Below, in pieces: positions 4,461-5,555 of a stretch of 5,555 nt of DNA. The notes beneath the pieces were generated by a model, which was given only the letters and a program-made list of their open reading frames with translations, had not been told where the DNA came from and ran no database searches. This stretch comes from Actinotignum schaalii. GTDB taxonomy: Bacteria > Actinomycetota > Actinomycetes > Actinomycetales > Actinomycetaceae. Each line of letters opens with the position of its first letter. Position 1 is the first letter of the stretch. A program made the position numbers and the translations under genes. The stretch lies in contig CAMIHT010000121.1 of the NCBI GenBank assembly GCA_946222725.1, positions 1-5,555 of the forward strand, written 5' to 3'.

Positions 4461-5555
4461 TTAGAACGCACCTTCAAAATCGGCTTCTTCCAGGCGGGCC
4501 TTGAATTCCTTGAGGAAACGGCCGGCATCTGCGCCGTCGACCAAACGGTGATCGTAGGTGATCGCCGGGTAGAGGTAGGAACGAATACCGATGGATTCGT
4601 TGCCGTCCGCATCCTTGACGATACCCGGTTCGCGCATAATCGCACCGATACCCAGAATAGCTACCTCGGGCTGGTTGATGACCGGGGTGTCAAACATGAC
4701 ACCGTTAGAGCCGGTATTCGTAATGGTGAAGGTACCGCCGGTGAGGTCATCGACAGCTGCTTCGCCATTGCGTACCTTGGCCGCACCGGTGTTGATTGCC
4801 CGGGCCAGGCCCGCGATATTGAGATCGCCGGCGTTCTTGATCACCGGGACGAATAGGCCCTTGGGGGTATCCACCGCGATGCCGATGTTCTCGTAATCGA
4901 AGTACTCCACCTCATTGTCCTTGATGGTGGCGTTGAGCTTCGGATGGTTCTTCAGGGTATCGATAGCGGCCTTGACGAAGAAGGGCAGGTAGGTCAGCTT
5001 GGTTCCTTCACGTTCAGCGAAAGCAGCCTTATTGGCTTCGCGGAGCTTGACGATCTTCGTGACATCCACCTTGATAACGGTGGTCAGCTGCGCCGAAATC
5101 TGGAGGGATTCCACCATACGCTTGGCGATGGTTTGGCGCAGGCGTGTCATCTTCGCGGTAGTACCGCGTAGCTGAGCTGCCTCAGCCGAAGGTGCACTCG
5201 GTACGGCTTTCTTGGTCGGGGCGGGTGCCGGAGCCGGAGCCGGGGCCGGCTGAGAAGCAGCGGCTTGGGCGCGCGCGGCTTCTTCTGCAGCCTTCTTCGC
5301 GGCAGCGGCTGCCTCTTCCACATCCTGGCGGCGGATACGCCCACCCACACCGGAGCCCTTGACCGCGGAGAGATCCACATCCAAGTCCTTGGCGAGCTTG
5401 CGCACAATTGGAGTGATGTAGGCATCCGGTTCGGAGAACCCGGTACCTGCATCAGCCACATCCAGGTCAGGCGTGTGTGCCTGGTTTTCCTGCTGGGCCG
5501 GGGTTCCGTGCTGCGGGGTCCCGGAAGCCGGTTCCTGGACCGCCGACACACCTGT
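4461..5555 (-). CDS. sucB: 2-oxo acid dehydrogenase E2 (dihydrolipoyl succinyl/acetyltransferase), C-terminal part, 5' truncated
   Basis: E2 is the acyltransferase core of pyruvate or 2-oxoglutarate dehydrogenase and passes an acyl group from lipoyl-lysine to CoA. The frame is open at the right edge, so the GTG at 5549-5547 lies in the interdomain linker and is not the start; the N-terminal lipoyl domain(s) are outside. Visible order: Pro/Ala-rich linker; E3/E1-binding domain with ITPIVRKLAKDLDVDLSAVKG and GRIRRQDV (about 5320-5420); a long Ala/Pro linker; then the catalytic domain with GTFTITNTGSNGVMFDTPVI and the active-site motif HRLVDG (His codon 4550-4548) 28 residues before the end. In M. 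tuberculosis the syntenic protein Rv2215, once called SucB, is DlaT, the pyruvate dehydrogenase E2, so substrate is open and the symbol is by convention. No lipA or lipB follows it here. Confidence 0.93.
   Translation of the reverse strand, partial: TGVSAVQEPASGTPQHGTPAQQENQAHTPDLDVADAGTGFSEPDAYITPIVRKLAKDLDVDLSAVKGSGVGGRIRRQDVEEAAAAAKKAAEEAARAQAAASQPAPAPAPAPAPTKKAVPSAPSAEAAQLRGTTAKMTRLRQTIAKRMVESLQISAQLTTVIKVDVTKIVKLREANKAAFAEREGTKLTYLPFFVKAAIDTLKNHPKLNATIKDNEVEYFDYENIGIAVDTPKGLFVPVIKNAGDLNIAGLARAINTGAAKVRNGEAAVDDLTGGTFTITNTGSNGVMFDTPVINQPEVAILGIGAIMREPGIVKDADGNESIGIRSYLYPAITYDHRLVDGADAGRFLKEFKARLEEADFEGAF

Noticed and set aside
5547..5549. GTG as the start of the E2 gene
   Set aside because: The frame continues upstream to the window edge, the region is a typical interdomain linker, and the lipoyl domain would be missing.

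Overview
The window looks like part of a high-GC Gram-positive (actinobacterial) chromosome. The evidence is GC-rich codon use, a GlnA close to the mycobacterial GlnA1 type with an adenylylation tyrosine, a DUF4191 membrane protein (a family typical of Actinobacteria), and an actinobacterial-style SucB/DlaT E2 protein. The order E2 - DUF4191 - glnA, with glnE convergent to glnA, is the arrangement I know from Mycobacterium (Rv2215 to Rv2221c). The precise genus cannot be read from this sequence; a member of the Actinomycetaceae is a guess.

Layout: (1) Positions 1-247, plus strand: C-terminal end of glnE, the adenylyltransferase that modifies glutamine synthetase. (2) 304-1728, minus: complete glnA, convergent with glnE, with a GC-rich hairpin between the two stop codons. 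(3) 1729-1890: promoter region of glnA, overlapping two alternative hairpins that probably end the DUF4191 transcript. (4) 1891-2592, minus: DUF4191 two-helix membrane protein. (5) 2593-2794: divergent spacer with a promoter for DUF4191 and two DnaA-box-like 9-mers. (6) 2795-3388, plus: unrecognised single-pass membrane protein whose stop codon lies inside the first unit of a 21-bp tandem repeat. (7) 3389-4460: about 1.07 kb without a convincing gene but crowded with repeats: the rest of the 21-bp array, a degenerate 30-bp array, a perfect 31-bp direct repeat with a 30-bp spacer, several inverted repeats and a minus-strand terminator. (8) 4461-5555, minus: C-terminal two thirds or so of an E2 acyltransferase (SucB/DlaT) that runs off the right edge.

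How the genes relate: GlnA makes glutamine from glutamate and ammonia, and GlnE switches it by adenylylating a conserved tyrosine, which is present here. E2 is the lipoylated core of a 2-oxo acid dehydrogenase complex. In relatives, lipB and lipA, which make the lipoyl group, normally sit between E2 and DUF4191. Here that interval holds the unknown membrane protein and the repeat-rich stretch instead. This synteny break, together with the dense repeats, is the most unusual aspect of the window. I do not see a complete new defence, mobile or biosynthetic system.
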